The position numbers and the translations under genes were made by a program. Of a stretch of DNA of 14,620 nt, positions 1 through 7,829 are shown in pieces. Source of the stretch: Chloroflexota bacterium (GTDB lineage: Bacteria; Chloroflexota; Anaerolineae; Anaerolineales; UBA4823); the NCBI GenBank assembly GCA_017860725.1, contig JAGDMX010000027.1:1-14620 (forward strand). The letters are read 5' to 3'. The notes below the pieces were generated by a model. The model was not told where the DNA came from, made no database searches, and saw nothing but the letters and a program-made list of their open reading frames with translations. Numbering within the stretch: position 1 is the stretch's first letter; every line of letters begins with the position of its first letter.

Positions 1-33
1 CTGGTTACGACTTTTATTTGGGTTTGTTTTCAT
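1..33 (-). CDS. Partial minus-strand gene start, product unknown
   Basis: On the minus strand an ATG at 33-31 is preceded by AGGAGA (42-37), three bases away across the short spacer, which is a credible ribosome binding site. Only eleven codons (MKTNPNKSRNQ) lie inside the window before the left edge, so no family can be named. The basic, polar start would suit the N-terminus of a membrane or secreted protein, but that is a guess. The gene would diverge from the cupin gene and the polysaccharide operon. The structured leader and promoter-like bases behind it point the same way. It could also be a chance ATG. Confidence 0.35.
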   Translation of the reverse strand, partial: MKTNPNKSRNQ

Positions 34-63
34 TGCATTCTCCTGATATAGCGAAAGACTTTG

Positions 64-143
64 GACAGGCGATTATTTTGATCGCGCTGCCGGTTAATTT
101 GGGATCTGGAATTAGTCTGGCAGAGATCGCTGCCCCACATCCC
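64..143 (-). promoter_or_regulatory. Possible structured 5' leader RNA (two stem-loops)
   Basis: Read on the minus strand, bases 143-101 form a bulged hairpin. GGGAT (143-139) pairs with ATCCC (105-101), a 2x2 internal loop follows, then GG/CC, and an inner GGCAG/CTGCC stem (134-130 with 123-119) closes a six-base loop. A second stem follows: GGCAG (91-87) with CTGTC (68-64) and GCGAT (85-81) with ATCGC (73-69). One pair in that stem is G-U only in minus-strand RNA and is an A-C mismatch in plus-strand RNA, which slightly favours minus-strand transcription. The element sits directly upstream of the partial minus-strand gene. I could not match it to a known riboswitch class by eye. Confidence 0.3.
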
Positions 144-264
144 GCTACCGACGATAGGACCGTTAAGAAACCTCCTTTCATGCTATGTATATCTGCGCTG
201 AGAGTCTGCAAGATTAGCCTGAGTTCAAGAGCTTTGCAAAACAGCGCACCATCCCCTCAAATAA

Positions 265-296
265 GTTATAACACAGAAATGAATGATAAGTTGCAA
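265..296 (-). promoter_or_regulatory. Weak promoter candidate for the leftward gene
   Basis: On the minus strand TTGCAA (296-291) resembles a -35 box. An extended -10-like TGTTATAAC (273-265) follows, with a 20-base spacer to TATAAC, which is longer than ideal. It would give a leader of over 200 bases for the gene starting at 33. The call rests on box similarity only. Confidence 0.2.
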
Positions 297-489
297 TGAT
301 TCGGAGAAGTACAAAATTCGCGCCAAGGAACTCGAACCACGCCTCCTTGATCCACGGGTAGTTCTTGGCGGCTTCAGCCAGGTCGACGATGCCACCGTGC
401 TGTTAGAATTATGTGCGCAGCCAGCCTGGCAAGCGTGCTGTTTAGCAAGCCACCGCGTAGCGGGGGGGTAAATACCAGAAGGCGAAAAT

Positions 490-501
490 TATTGTACAAT
501 A
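490..501 (+). promoter_or_regulatory. 12-base palindrome upstream of the cupin gene
   Basis: TATTGTACAATA is a perfect palindrome ending 24 bases before the cupin start codon. It contains a -10-like TACAAT (495-500), although no good -35 box lies at the right distance. It could be an operator overlapping the promoter, or simply AT-rich promoter sequence. Confidence 0.25.
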
Positions 502-524
502 TTAACAATACTCAGGAGGTATCA

Positions 525-932
525 ATGACATCTGTTATGACGAAACGACTTCCCGCAAATATCGATGCCATCGCGCCAGATGGTTCCGATGTAAGGATTT
601 TGCTCGGCTTGAAGGGTGGCGGTTTCGCGCATTTCGAGCTGGCCCCTGGTCAGACCTCAGTCGCTGTGGCGCATCGCACCGTTGAAGAAATCTGGTTCTT
701 CTTGACCGGCCGGGGAGAGATGTGGCGGGAGCTGGAAGGTATCGAGGAGATTGTTCCTGTGGAGCATGGGGTGTGTATTACGATCCCGGTCGGCGCAAAG
801 TTTCAATTCCGGAATTTTGGCGATACACCGCTTGCGGCAGTCGCAGTAACGATGCCGCCCTGGCCTGGTCCAGGCGAGGCTTATCAAGTAGAAGGGAAAT
901 GGGAAGCGACGGTACAGCCAGGAGCGGGGTGA
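525..932 (+). CDS. Small cupin-fold protein
   Basis: This 135-residue protein has the length and pattern of a single-domain cupin (cupin_2 type beta-barrel). The start is set by a strong AGGAGG (514-519) five bases before ATG 525; the open frame extends back to 411 but without such a signal. The segment VAHRTVEEIWFFLTGRGEMW (residues 48-67) corresponds to cupin motif 1, with H50 and E54/E55 as possible ligands. Motif 2 is GVCITIPVGAKFQFRNFG (82-99). Its usual histidine after PxGxx is phenylalanine (F93), although P88, G90 and N97 are kept. The metal site is therefore incomplete compared with classical cupins, and the substrate cannot be predicted. It stands alone, 353 bases upstream of the polysaccharide operon, so a link to sugar metabolism is not shown. 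Confidence 0.85.
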   Translation: MTSVMTKRLPANIDAIAPDGSDVRILLGLKGGGFAHFELAPGQTSVAVAHRTVEEIWFFLTGRGEMWRELEGIEEIVPVEHGVCITIPVGAKFQFRNFGDTPLAAVAVTMPPWPGPGEAYQVEGKWEATVQPGAG

Positions 933-1285
933 TGGCTCAAGAAAATAAGGTTGGAGCCGAATAGTATCGACATCTGGAATTACAAGTTTTCAATTTCGAA
1001 TAGTAAAATAGGGCATTCGTAGGGCCGGTTTCTACCAGGTAAAGGTGACTGGCAGAAGCGGCGACGTCGGAATTCCTGGGCTTGGGATTTTTCGGATGGG
1101 GGCTTGATCAGGTTTAATGTGAATTCCGAGAAGCGGTGGAACAAAATTGGATTTTTGGTGAGAATTTTCTCAGAATCATAACGCCCTAATTGGTATTGCG
1201 TCATATTAGATAAAATTAGGTATAAATATGCCGAAAGGTTTGCTTGCCGGTTTATTGACAGGCATATCCTGGAAAGGAGTCATAT
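933..1285. other. Intergenic gap before the operon
   Basis: No gene is supported in these 353 bases. A 74-codon minus-strand frame (1204-980) has no ribosome binding site and an unlikely composition. A GGCTC/GAGCC inverted repeat (934-938 with 954-958) lies just after the cupin stop, but its loop is 15 bases and no T-run follows, so it is a poor terminator. The right end is AT-rich and carries the promoter candidate for the operon. Confidence 0.5.
1196..1226 (+). promoter_or_regulatory. Candidate operon promoter
   Basis: TTGCGT (1196-1201) and TATAAA (1221-1226) resemble sigma-70 type -35 and -10 boxes, with a 19-base spacer that is slightly long. They sit about 60 bases before the first gene of the cluster, in the most AT-rich part of the gap, where a promoter would be expected. 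An alternative -10 is TAAAAT at 1211-1216. The evidence is box similarity and position only. Confidence 0.3.
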
Positions 1286-2521
1286 TTGTTGCAAAACCTT
1301 GGAAATGATGGAAAGGCAACCCAATCTACAGGAAATATCCTGATCGTGGACGAGGATAACGATTCCCTTTGGTTGTTATCTTCTCTGTTCAACCTGCACG
1401 GCTATCGAGTGAACTCGGTTTCAAATAGGACAGAAGCCCTTAACGTTATCGAAGACAATAAACCGGATGTGATCATCCTGGATGTTAACATGCCGGACCC
1501 GCAAGGTTGGGAAACATACCAGCATCTACGCAACCGGTCCGACTCACCTGTGCTCATAGTAACCGGATCTGGATCTAGACCAAATACAGAAAATGCTACA
1601 TCGGCTGACGTCAACGATTTGATGCAGAAACCAATTCACAGTAATGATCTCCTGGCGAGTGTCGAATCTTTATTGCACTATGCACATACACAGCCCCAGA
1701 CCGCTGGGCAGCAGCGATTAAAGTGGGCAATCAAAGAAAAACCAACAGTTTCAGTCATTCTCCCGACGCTGAACGAAGCAAAAAACTTGCCGCTTATCCT
1801 TCCTTACTTACCGATGGATTTGATCGATGAGGTCATCCTGGTAGATGGTCGATCGACAGACGGTACGGTAGAGACCGCTCGCAAGATAATGCCCTCGATC
1901 AAGATCATTATGGAGAAGAAACCCGGCAAAGGGGCAGCTTTAATCGCCGGTTACCGGGCATCATCTGGCGAGATAATTATTGTCATGGACGCGGATGGAT
2001 CCAATGACCCACGCGAAATTCCACGGTTCTTAAACGCTCTCATGCAGGGGGCAGATTTCGTTAAAGGTAGCCGATTCGCCTCAGGCGGTGGCACCACCGA
2101 TATGCCGCGCATCCGTCGGCTCGGTAATGCAGCTTTTGTACACATCGTGAATTTCTTATTTAACAGTACCTTTACTGATTTATGTTACGGATACCATGCA
2201 TTTTGGGCTTATAGCTTGTGCACGTTGGATTTGACAGATGTGGATGGGTTTGAGATCGATACAGCCCTTTATATACGCGCACTCAACGATAAACTCAAAA
2301 TCACGGAAGTACCCAGCTTCGAGGGATATCGCTTTTACGGGGTTGGTAAACTCCGCACTATCCCGGATGGTTTTCGAGTATTGCACACGATATTCAAAGA
2401 GTTTTTGAGGAGTGTCTTGCACCCTTGCCGCGACTTGCAAATGGGGTTCAAAGGAGAGGTCATTCAGCATAAGGAGGTTTATACCCTCGTTAAGGTAGAA
2501 GAAGACTCGTACGACCGGTGA
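1286..2521 (+). CDS. Receiver domain fused to GT2 glycosyltransferase
   Basis: The 411-residue protein joins two domains. Residues about 17-133 form a CheY-like receiver: ILIVDEDND has the acidic pair D22/E23, IILDVNMPD the phospho-acceptor D66, VTGSG the conserved T93 and MQKPI the conserved K115. All key residues for phosphorylation are present. After a short linker, residues about 153-390 are a GT-A fold GT2 transferase of the dolichol-phosphate-mannose-synthase type: VSVILPTLNEAKN, VDGRSTDGT and the DxD-like MDADG (D235, D237). The expected activity is transfer of a sugar from a nucleotide donor to a lipid phosphate in the cytoplasm, but donor and acceptor are unknown. No transmembrane segment is evident. 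AAAGGAG (1273-1279) six bases upstream favours the TTG start at 1286; TTG 1289 is possible. It is the first gene of the operon and overlaps the next by four bases. Confidence 0.92.
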   Translation: MLQNLGNDGKATQSTGNILIVDEDNDSLWLLSSLFNLHGYRVNSVSNRTEALNVIEDNKPDVIILDVNMPDPQGWETYQHLRNRSDSPVLIVTGSGSRPNTENATSADVNDLMQKPIHSNDLLASVESLLHYAHTQPQTAGQQRLKWAIKEKPTVSVILPTLNEAKNLPLILPYLPMDLIDEVILVDGRSTDGTVETARKIMPSIKIIMEKKPGKGAALIAGYRASSGEIIIVMDADGSNDPREIPRFLNALMQGADFVKGSRFASGGGTTDMPRIRRLGNAAFVHIVNFLFNSTFTDLCYGYHAFWAYSLCTLDLTDVDGFEIDTALYIRALNDKLKITEVPSFEGYRFYGVGKLRTIPDGFRVLHTIFKEFLRSVLHPCRDLQMGFKGEVIQHKEVYTLVKVEEDSYDR

Positions 2522-3498
2522 ATATTATGTCAATCTCTAACTTGCAAGCATCTGTGATTCTGTGCGCTTATACTCACGCGCGCTGGAATGATTTAATTGC
2601 AGCAGTTGACTCGATCCGCCGGCAGAACACTGCCGCAGGTGAGATCATCGTCGTAATTGATAACAACCAGGATTTGTACAAAATGGCGCTGGCGCAATTT
2701 CCAGACGTTCGGGTATTGGAAAATCGAGGCCTGCGAGGTCTTTCCGGTGCAAGGAACACAGGAGCCGAATACGCTAGCTGCCCTGTGGTAGCTTTCATGG
2801 ACGAAGATGCCGTCGCTGAACCGGATTGGCTTACCTGGCTTCTTTTTAGTTACCAGGAGGAGCAGGTCATAGGAGTGGGCGGAAAAGTCATGCCTGATTG
2901 GTTGGGTAAGCAGCCTGCCTGGTTCCCGGAGGAGTTCGCCTGGGTGGTAGGTTGCACCTATAAAGGACTGCCTGAAACAGTGGCGCCGGTCCGCAATATG
3001 CTTGGATGCAATATGTCCTTCCGTCAGGAGGTTTTTGATAGAACCGGAGGGTTCCATAACGCCCTGGGTCGGCTGGGTGATAAGCGATTAATTAGCTGCG
3101 AGGAAACCGAGTTCTGTATACGCGCCATTCGTAGATTTCCACACAGTCAGTTTGTCCATGACCCTCGGGCACGGGTGAATCATAAAGTGCCGGCTGAACG
3201 TACCTCCTGGCAATATTACCAAAGGCGATGTTTTGCAGAGGGGCTCTCGAAAGCGCGCGTAGCTGGCTTTGTGGGTAGCGGAGATGGGTTATCATCCGAG
3301 CGAGAATATACACTGCGGACATTGCCGCAAGGGATTTTGAGAGGGGTAAAGAATAGCTTATTGGAAGGCAACCTGACCGGTTTACTGCAGGCCGGGGCAA
3401 TTATTGCCGGTCTGATGATCACCTTACTGGGTTACCTGTCCGGGCGGCTGGCAGCCAACCCCAAACCCGCTGAAGACTCCTTGATGTTGCCTTCGTAG
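2518..3498 (+). CDS. GT2 family glycosyltransferase with C-terminal hydrophobic segment
   Basis: This 326-residue protein begins with a GT-A nucleotide-sugar fold: ASVILCAYTHARW (11-23), EIIVVIDNN (42-50) and GLSGARNTGAEYA (74-86). The metal-binding DxD equivalent is MDEDA (D95-E96-D97). SCEETEFCIRA (193-203) matches the ED/EE acceptor-side motif that supplies the catalytic base in many GT2 enzymes. A hydrophobic stretch at about 287-307 probably anchors the C-terminus in the membrane. The style recalls GT2 enzymes that act on lipid-linked glycans, but the sugar is not predictable. GTG 2518 was chosen because it overlaps the preceding stop (GTGA); no good ribosome binding site is visible, and ATG 2527 is an alternative. 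The gene lies 18 bases before a GT4 gene. Confidence 0.9.
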   Translation: MNIMSISNLQASVILCAYTHARWNDLIAAVDSIRRQNTAAGEIIVVIDNNQDLYKMALAQFPDVRVLENRGLRGLSGARNTGAEYASCPVVAFMDEDAVAEPDWLTWLLFSYQEEQVIGVGGKVMPDWLGKQPAWFPEEFAWVVGCTYKGLPETVAPVRNMLGCNMSFRQEVFDRTGGFHNALGRLGDKRLISCEETEFCIRAIRRFPHSQFVHDPRARVNHKVPAERTSWQYYQRRCFAEGLSKARVAGFVGSGDGLSSEREYTLRTLPQGILRGVKNSLLEGNLTGLLQAGAIIAGLMITLLGYLSGRLAANPKPAEDSLMLPS

Positions 3499-3516
3499 AA
3501 AGTTATTATTTTAAGA

Positions 3517-4650
3517 ATGGCCAGACAAATTAACGCTGCATCCTCGCTGCCACTGCGCATCCTGATGGTGACTCCGCGCTATCTACCCGAAATGGGTGGG
3601 GTGGAAAATCATGTCTACCAGGTGGCAGGCAGGCTGGCTCAGGCAGGCGTTCAAGTCACTGTGCTTACAACCGACCGTGAGGGTAACCTGCCTGCCTGTG
3701 AGCTCATGAACAGTGTGCGGATTAAGCGTGTGCGCGCCTGGCCCGCCCAAGGCGATTACTACTTCGCTCCAGGTATCTATAAGTACATCCAGCAATCCAG
3801 GCCGGACCTGGTACATATCCAGTCTTACCATACACTGGTTGCTCCACTTGCCATGCTGGCCGCCAGGCGAGCGAAATTGCCATATCTCCTGACATTTCAT
3901 GGTGGTGGTCACTCATTTAAGCTTCGTAACGCTGTGCGCGGAACACAACTGGCGCTTCTTCGTCCATTACTCACACACGCCGAGCGGCTGGTCACTTTAG
4001 CTCATTTTGAAGAAGCATATTACACCGATAAGTTGCACCTGTCCGCTGAGTGTTTTGCACTGATTCCCAATGGAGCCGATCTGCCCAAATTGGTCGACAA
4101 TTCTGGACAAAAGAACAACGGGACATTGATCGCTTCTGTTGGGCGACTGGAACGCTACAAGGGTCACCAACGAATCATCGCAGCCTTGCCCGCAATTCTT
4201 AAAGAGAAGCCGGATGTGCGACTTTGGGTGGCGGGAAAAGGGCCTTACGAATCTACCTTGCGCAGTCTGGCAATAAAACTTGGCGTAGAAGACCGCGTCC
4301 AATTTCGAACCATCCCACCAGAAGATCGAGCTGAAATGGCGCGCGGGCTGGCAAGCGCCAGTCTCGTGGTTCTATTGAGTGAATACGAGACCCATCCAAT
4401 TGCCATTCTGGAAGCACTGGCTTTAGGACGCCCTGCCCTGGTGGCTGATACTTCCGGACTCAGTGAGCTTTGCGAACAGGGGCTGGCGAGAGCTATCCCC
4501 CTCGATAGTACGCCTGATCAGGTGGCGGCAGCAGTTATCGAGCAGCTTCGAAGACCTTTGATCCCAAAGAAGATCGATCTGCCAAGCTGGGATGATTGTG
4601 CAGAGAGGCTTCTGAATTTATATAACGAGATTTCGCAGGTGCATCATTGA
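3517..4650 (+). CDS. GT4 family glycosyltransferase
   Basis: This 377-residue retaining GT-B enzyme has an N-terminal acceptor domain with LRILMVTPRYLPEMGGVENHV (13-33, including the glycine-rich GGVE) and LTFHGGGHS (125-133). The C-terminal nucleotide-sugar domain starts near IASVGRLERYKGH (205-217), with R210 and K215 placed to bind the donor phosphates. SEYETHPIAILEALALG (288-304) carries the GT4 E-x7-E pair (E291, E299). It is a soluble or peripheral cytoplasmic enzyme that would add one sugar to a lipid-linked intermediate; donor and linkage are unknown. No good ribosome binding site precedes ATG 3517, so translation may depend on coupling to the gene 18 bases upstream. The stop overlaps the next gene's TTG start. 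Confidence 0.92.
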   Translation: MARQINAASSLPLRILMVTPRYLPEMGGVENHVYQVAGRLAQAGVQVTVLTTDREGNLPACELMNSVRIKRVRAWPAQGDYYFAPGIYKYIQQSRPDLVHIQSYHTLVAPLAMLAARRAKLPYLLTFHGGGHSFKLRNAVRGTQLALLRPLLTHAERLVTLAHFEEAYYTDKLHLSAECFALIPNGADLPKLVDNSGQKNNGTLIASVGRLERYKGHQRIIAALPAILKEKPDVRLWVAGKGPYESTLRSLAIKLGVEDRVQFRTIPPEDRAEMARGLASASLVVLLSEYETHPIAILEALALGRPALVADTSGLSELCEQGLARAIPLDSTPDQVAAAVIEQLRRPLIPKKIDLPSWDDCAERLLNLYNEISQVHH

Positions 4651-5876
4651 AAATCTTAATGGTCGCCCAGTTTGCAACGCCCATAATAGGAGGTGAAGAA
4701 CAGCACATCATCAACCTCAGCCATGAACTTGTCCGGCGCGGACATCAGGTCGCAATTGCCACCATCAAACATTCGAATCAGGCAAATTTCGAAATTGATT
4801 CTGGTGTTAGGATCCATCGGCTTCAAGGAACAATCCAGCGATTCGACCAACTTTATAATGGGGATGGTCGCAGGCATGCACCGCCGTTTCCCGATCCGGA
4901 GATTACTCTTGGGATCCGCCGCGTGTTGGAATTGGAACGCCCTGAAATAGTGCATGCCCATAATTGGCTTGTGTATTCATACCTCCCACTTGCTTCGAAG
5001 AGTAAAGCAGGCCTGGTGGTCACCCTGCATGATTACAGCCTCAGCTGTGCTACAAAACGTTTTATGTACCATGGAATGCCTTGCAGTGGTCCTGGGGTGC
5101 GAAAATGTATCGAATGTGCAGGTGGGCACTATGGGGCGGCTAAAGGAGGGGCGATCTATCTGTCCAACCGGATGATGGGTAATCTGGAACGCAAATCAGT
5201 AGATATGTTCCTGGCTGTCAGCCAGGTTACTGCTGAGAATAATGGCTTGGTCGATAGTGGGCTTCCTTATCAGGTTGTTCCCAATTTCTTGCCAGATGAT
5301 CTGGGGTCGCAGCAGGACGACCAAAACCCCCTCTTGGAACAGCTCCCTGACGATGGCTATTTATTATTCGTTGGTGACCTTTCTGGTGAAAAAGGCGTCA
5401 AGATACTGCTGCAGGTTTATGCAGAGTTGGAGGACGCTCCCCCATTGGTGCTGATCGGGAGGCGTACCAGCGATACCCCCAAGGAGCTGCCTCCAAATGT
5501 GATGATGCTGGGAAGCTGGCCTCATAATGCAGTCATGCAAGCTTGGAAAAGGAGCAGTATCGCCCTTGTCCCATCGGTATGGACTGAGCCATTCGGAATG
5601 GTGGTGATTGAAGCCATGTCTGCCGGTCGCCCCCTGATTGCCTCCCGAATCGGAGGTATCCCTGATATTGTGACTCACGGTGAATCTGGCTTGCTGGTTA
5701 CCCCAGGAGACGCATATAGCTTGATGCAGGCAATTAACTTATTGCTGACAAATCCAGCGCTGCGCCAACAGATGGGCAAAAACGCCGAGCAGCGCAGTAC
5801 AGAATTCCGGGCTAGCGCGGTGATACCGCGCATCGAACAGATTTATCATTCCATTATCGACCAAAGATCGTTTTGA
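4647..5876 (+). CDS. GT4 family glycosyltransferase with four-cysteine segment
   Basis: The 409-residue protein starts with MKILMVAQFATPIIGGEEQH, a typical GT4 opening with the GGxE loop. The C-terminal donor domain has LFVGDLSGEKGVKILL (240-255) and VPSVWTEPFGMVVIEAMSAG (308-327), whose E-x7-E pair is E314/E322. Between the domains' active-site loops, after LVVTLHDYS, lie four cysteines (C134, C146, C154, C157) within 24 residues, ending in a CxxC. Similar cysteine-containing loops after an HDY motif occur in other GT4 enzymes. Zinc binding would be plausible but is inferred. The TTG start at 4647 overlaps the preceding stop as TTGA and gives the standard MKILMV start; ATG 4659 would cut into the first beta strand. 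It would act in the cytoplasm on a lipid-linked glycan. Confidence 0.92.
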   Translation: MKILMVAQFATPIIGGEEQHIINLSHELVRRGHQVAIATIKHSNQANFEIDSGVRIHRLQGTIQRFDQLYNGDGRRHAPPFPDPEITLGIRRVLELERPEIVHAHNWLVYSYLPLASKSKAGLVVTLHDYSLSCATKRFMYHGMPCSGPGVRKCIECAGGHYGAAKGGAIYLSNRMMGNLERKSVDMFLAVSQVTAENNGLVDSGLPYQVVPNFLPDDLGSQQDDQNPLLEQLPDDGYLLFVGDLSGEKGVKILLQVYAELEDAPPLVLIGRRTSDTPKELPPNVMMLGSWPHNAVMQAWKRSSIALVPSVWTEPFGMVVIEAMSAGRPLIASRIGGIPDIVTHGESGLLVTPGDAYSLMQAINLLLTNPALRQQMGKNAEQRSTEFRASAVIPRIEQIYHSIIDQRSF

Positions 5877-5915
5877 CCAAAACAAATTCAAGGTAGAGCT
5901 AAAGAGACTTTTGAA

Positions 5916-7829
5916 GTGGAAAGCTTGATTAAAGTAAGGAATAATTTAAGGAAAGCGAGTCAGCTTGAGGAAACTCACTCGAGCGGTCAGTCCTCTGCAC
6001 TCTCAGCCCAGAGGACACCCACTTTGGGTCGGCTGCCAGAAGTTGTCTTATGGAGCTCTTTTGGACTGCTCTCAGTCGCCCTGGCATTTAACACTGCTAT
6101 CGCCGGGACGGCATGGACTGTTTTGTTCTATTGGTTGGGTTTGCTGCTAATAATCCTTCCGGTTGCCTACCGATTGTTCTCTGTGGCTGTTTCCCGGCAA
6201 GAGCGCATTGGCCTGGTTGTATTTCTGGGGTTAAGTTTATATCTGGTCAAGGTGATGCATAGTCCTTATATGTTCACCTATTCCGATGAATTACTTCATA
6301 TCCGCAATGCGGTCAATATTCTGGAATCTAAGGCATTATTTGGAGAAAATACGGTCTTGCCAGTCAGCGCGTATTATCCAGGCCTTGAAACAGTCACCAC
6401 CGCTATTACTTCTTTGAGCGGTTTAAATCTCTTTACGTCTGGGCTGCTGGTCATCGGGGTTGCCCGTCTCGTTATCATCCTTTCTTTGTATTTATTATTC
6501 GAGCAGGTCAGCCACTCCAGCCGTGTGGCTGGGTTGGCGGTCTTGATCTATACGGCAAATTCAAACTTTCTTTACTGGAGCGCTCAATTCTCCTATGAAT
6601 CCTTGGCCTTGCCGCTTGGAATATTGGTGCTGTTCGCCCTGGCAAAGCAAGGCGCCTCAAAAGACAAGCAGATGAAGACAGGCTTGACCCTTTTAATGCT
6701 GCTGATGATTCCAGCCATTATCGTTACACATCATGTGACTTCGTATGGGCTGGTAACTTTCCTGATCGTGCTTTCAATCGTTTACAGTTTCTTACAGACC
6801 AATACTAAGAGAGAACAACCCAATACTTGGGGGTTAGCGTTGGCAGCTGGCGGACTGACCCTGACCTGGATGATTTTGGTTGCTGAACCTACAAGGGTTT
6901 ATCTGTACCAAATCTTCCAACAGGCTTTTGCCTCGGTAATCCAGTTGTTCACCGGTGAGGGAGTACGGCGGGCGCTGTTTACTTCGACGGCTGGAACGAT
7001 TGCGCCGTTATGGGAGCGCTTGGTTGGTATTAGCTCTGTGCTCTTGATTATGATTGGGGTTCCGTTAGGTCTGTTTGCCGCATGGAAACGCAAGCGGCTA
7101 GATCCTTTCGCAGTTGTGCTGGCGACGGCAGCCCTACTTTATTTAGTAACGCTGGGTTTCCGCTTCACAGGAGCAGGTTGGGAGGTCGCCAACCGTACTT
7201 CCGAATTTCTTTTCGTCGGAATTGCATTCTTGATCGCCTTCGGATTCGTCACATTACAATTAAAGTATCCCAGGAATCGTTCCCTTTCATTCGTTTTCGC
7301 TGGTTGCACAGCCATCCTGGTCGTAGGGGGCGTGATTGCTGGATGGCCTCCAGCGCTTCGATTGTCACAACCGCTCGTCCTCGCCGTCAATGGCACAACC
7401 ATCCAGCCTCAGGGATTAGAAGCATCCAATTGGATGCTGGTTAATCACGGGCCTGACAATAGAATTATCGCCCCTCCCTCCGATGCTTTGTTGATGCTGT
7501 CCTATGGCAGGCAGCAAGCTCTGACCGGCAGGATCTACGGAATCAAGGACCTGCTGACAACTCTGCACACTCCGGAGTGGCAGGCTGATATCTTACAAAC
7601 GGTACAAGCGCATTTCCTGGTCATGGACCGCCGTCTAATTAGCTGGGATGGCATGCTGGGGGCGTATTTTTCTCCCATCACGGCTTCCCAAGCGGTCGGA
7701 TCAGATTTTTCCCCGGATAAGATTTTTACCATGTTCGATGGGCAGGCAAAGCTCGAACGGATTTTTGACAGCGGGGATATTGTTATCTACGATGTAGGAG
7801 GTTTGAGCAGTGTTAAACCGACAAAGTGA
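5916..7829 (+). CDS. Polytopic GT-C/polymerase-like membrane protein
   Basis: This 637-residue integral membrane protein has about 13 hydrophobic segments between residues 43 and 476 and a soluble C-terminal part (about 490-637). The first large outside loop carries YSDELLHIR (122-130), and acidic residues there (D124, E125) recall the catalytic acidic motif in the first loop of GT-C fold transferases that use lipid-phosphate sugars. It is therefore probably an extracytoplasmic glycosyltransferase, or a Wzy-like polymerase acting on the lipid-linked glycan; the two cannot be separated by eye. The acceptable start is GTG 5916, nine bases after AAAGAG. The 39-base gap before it is the largest in the operon. 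Its 3' end overlaps the DUF1616-like gene by 20 bases, which suggests that the two proteins are made together. Confidence 0.85.
   Translation: MESLIKVRNNLRKASQLEETHSSGQSSALSAQRTPTLGRLPEVVLWSSFGLLSVALAFNTAIAGTAWTVLFYWLGLLLIILPVAYRLFSVAVSRQERIGLVVFLGLSLYLVKVMHSPYMFTYSDELLHIRNAVNILESKALFGENTVLPVSAYYPGLETVTTAITSLSGLNLFTSGLLVIGVARLVIILSLYLLFEQVSHSSRVAGLAVLIYTANSNFLYWSAQFSYESLALPLGILVLFALAKQGASKDKQMKTGLTLLMLLMIPAIIVTHHVTSYGLVTFLIVLSIVYSFLQTNTKREQPNTWGLALAAGGLTLTWMILVAEPTRVYLYQIFQQAFASVIQLFTGEGVRRALFTSTAGTIAPLWERLVGISSVLLIMIGVPLGLFAAWKRKRLDPFAVVLATAALLYLVTLGFRFTGAGWEVANRTSEFLFVGIAFLIAFGFVTLQLKYPRNRSLSFVFAGCTAILVVGGVIAGWPPALRLSQPLVLAVNGTTIQPQGLEASNWMLVNHGPDNRIIAPPSDALLMLSYGRQQALTGRIYGIKDLLTTLHTPEWQADILQTVQAHFLVMDRRLISWDGMLGAYFSPITASQAVGSDFSPDKIFTMFDGQAKLERIFDSGDIVIYDVGGLSSVKPTK

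Larger units (their letters stand above)
144..524. other. Region without a recognisable intact gene
   Basis: No open frame here has both a convincing start and a recognisable product. The minus-strand frame 402-217 is open, and its first 34 codons read like real protein (for example AEAAKNYPWIKEAWFEF). It has in-frame stops immediately upstream (TAA at 405-403) and no family match I am sure of, so it may be a decayed remnant. Plus-strand frames 3-299 and 283-471 lack ribosome binding sites and protein-like composition. The stretch also holds an imperfect hairpin (433-450) with no following T-run. Confidence 0.4.

Noticed and set aside
3..299. Plus-strand open frame at the left edge
   Set aside because: It has no start signal or known family, and it runs antisense to a better supported minus-strand leader and gene start.
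310..370. tRNA-like sequence (TTCGAGTTC on the minus strand) and an inverted repeat CGCCAAGGAACT/AGTTCTTGGCG
   Set aside because: The flanking bases cannot form a T-stem or acceptor stem, and no anticodon arm is visible. The repeat may simply follow from the coding-like frame there.
934..958. GGCTC/GAGCC inverted repeat after the cupin gene as a terminator
   Set aside because: The stem is only five pairs with a 15-base loop, and no T-run follows.
980..1204. Minus-strand open frame of 74 codons in the gap before the operon
   Set aside because: It has no ribosome binding site and no recognisable domain, and its composition is typical of a chance frame in AT-rich intergenic DNA.
2593..3057. 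Long minus-strand open frame (154 codons) opposite the second GT2 gene
   Set aside because: The plus-strand frame has clear GT2 motifs across the same bases, so this is an antisense shadow.
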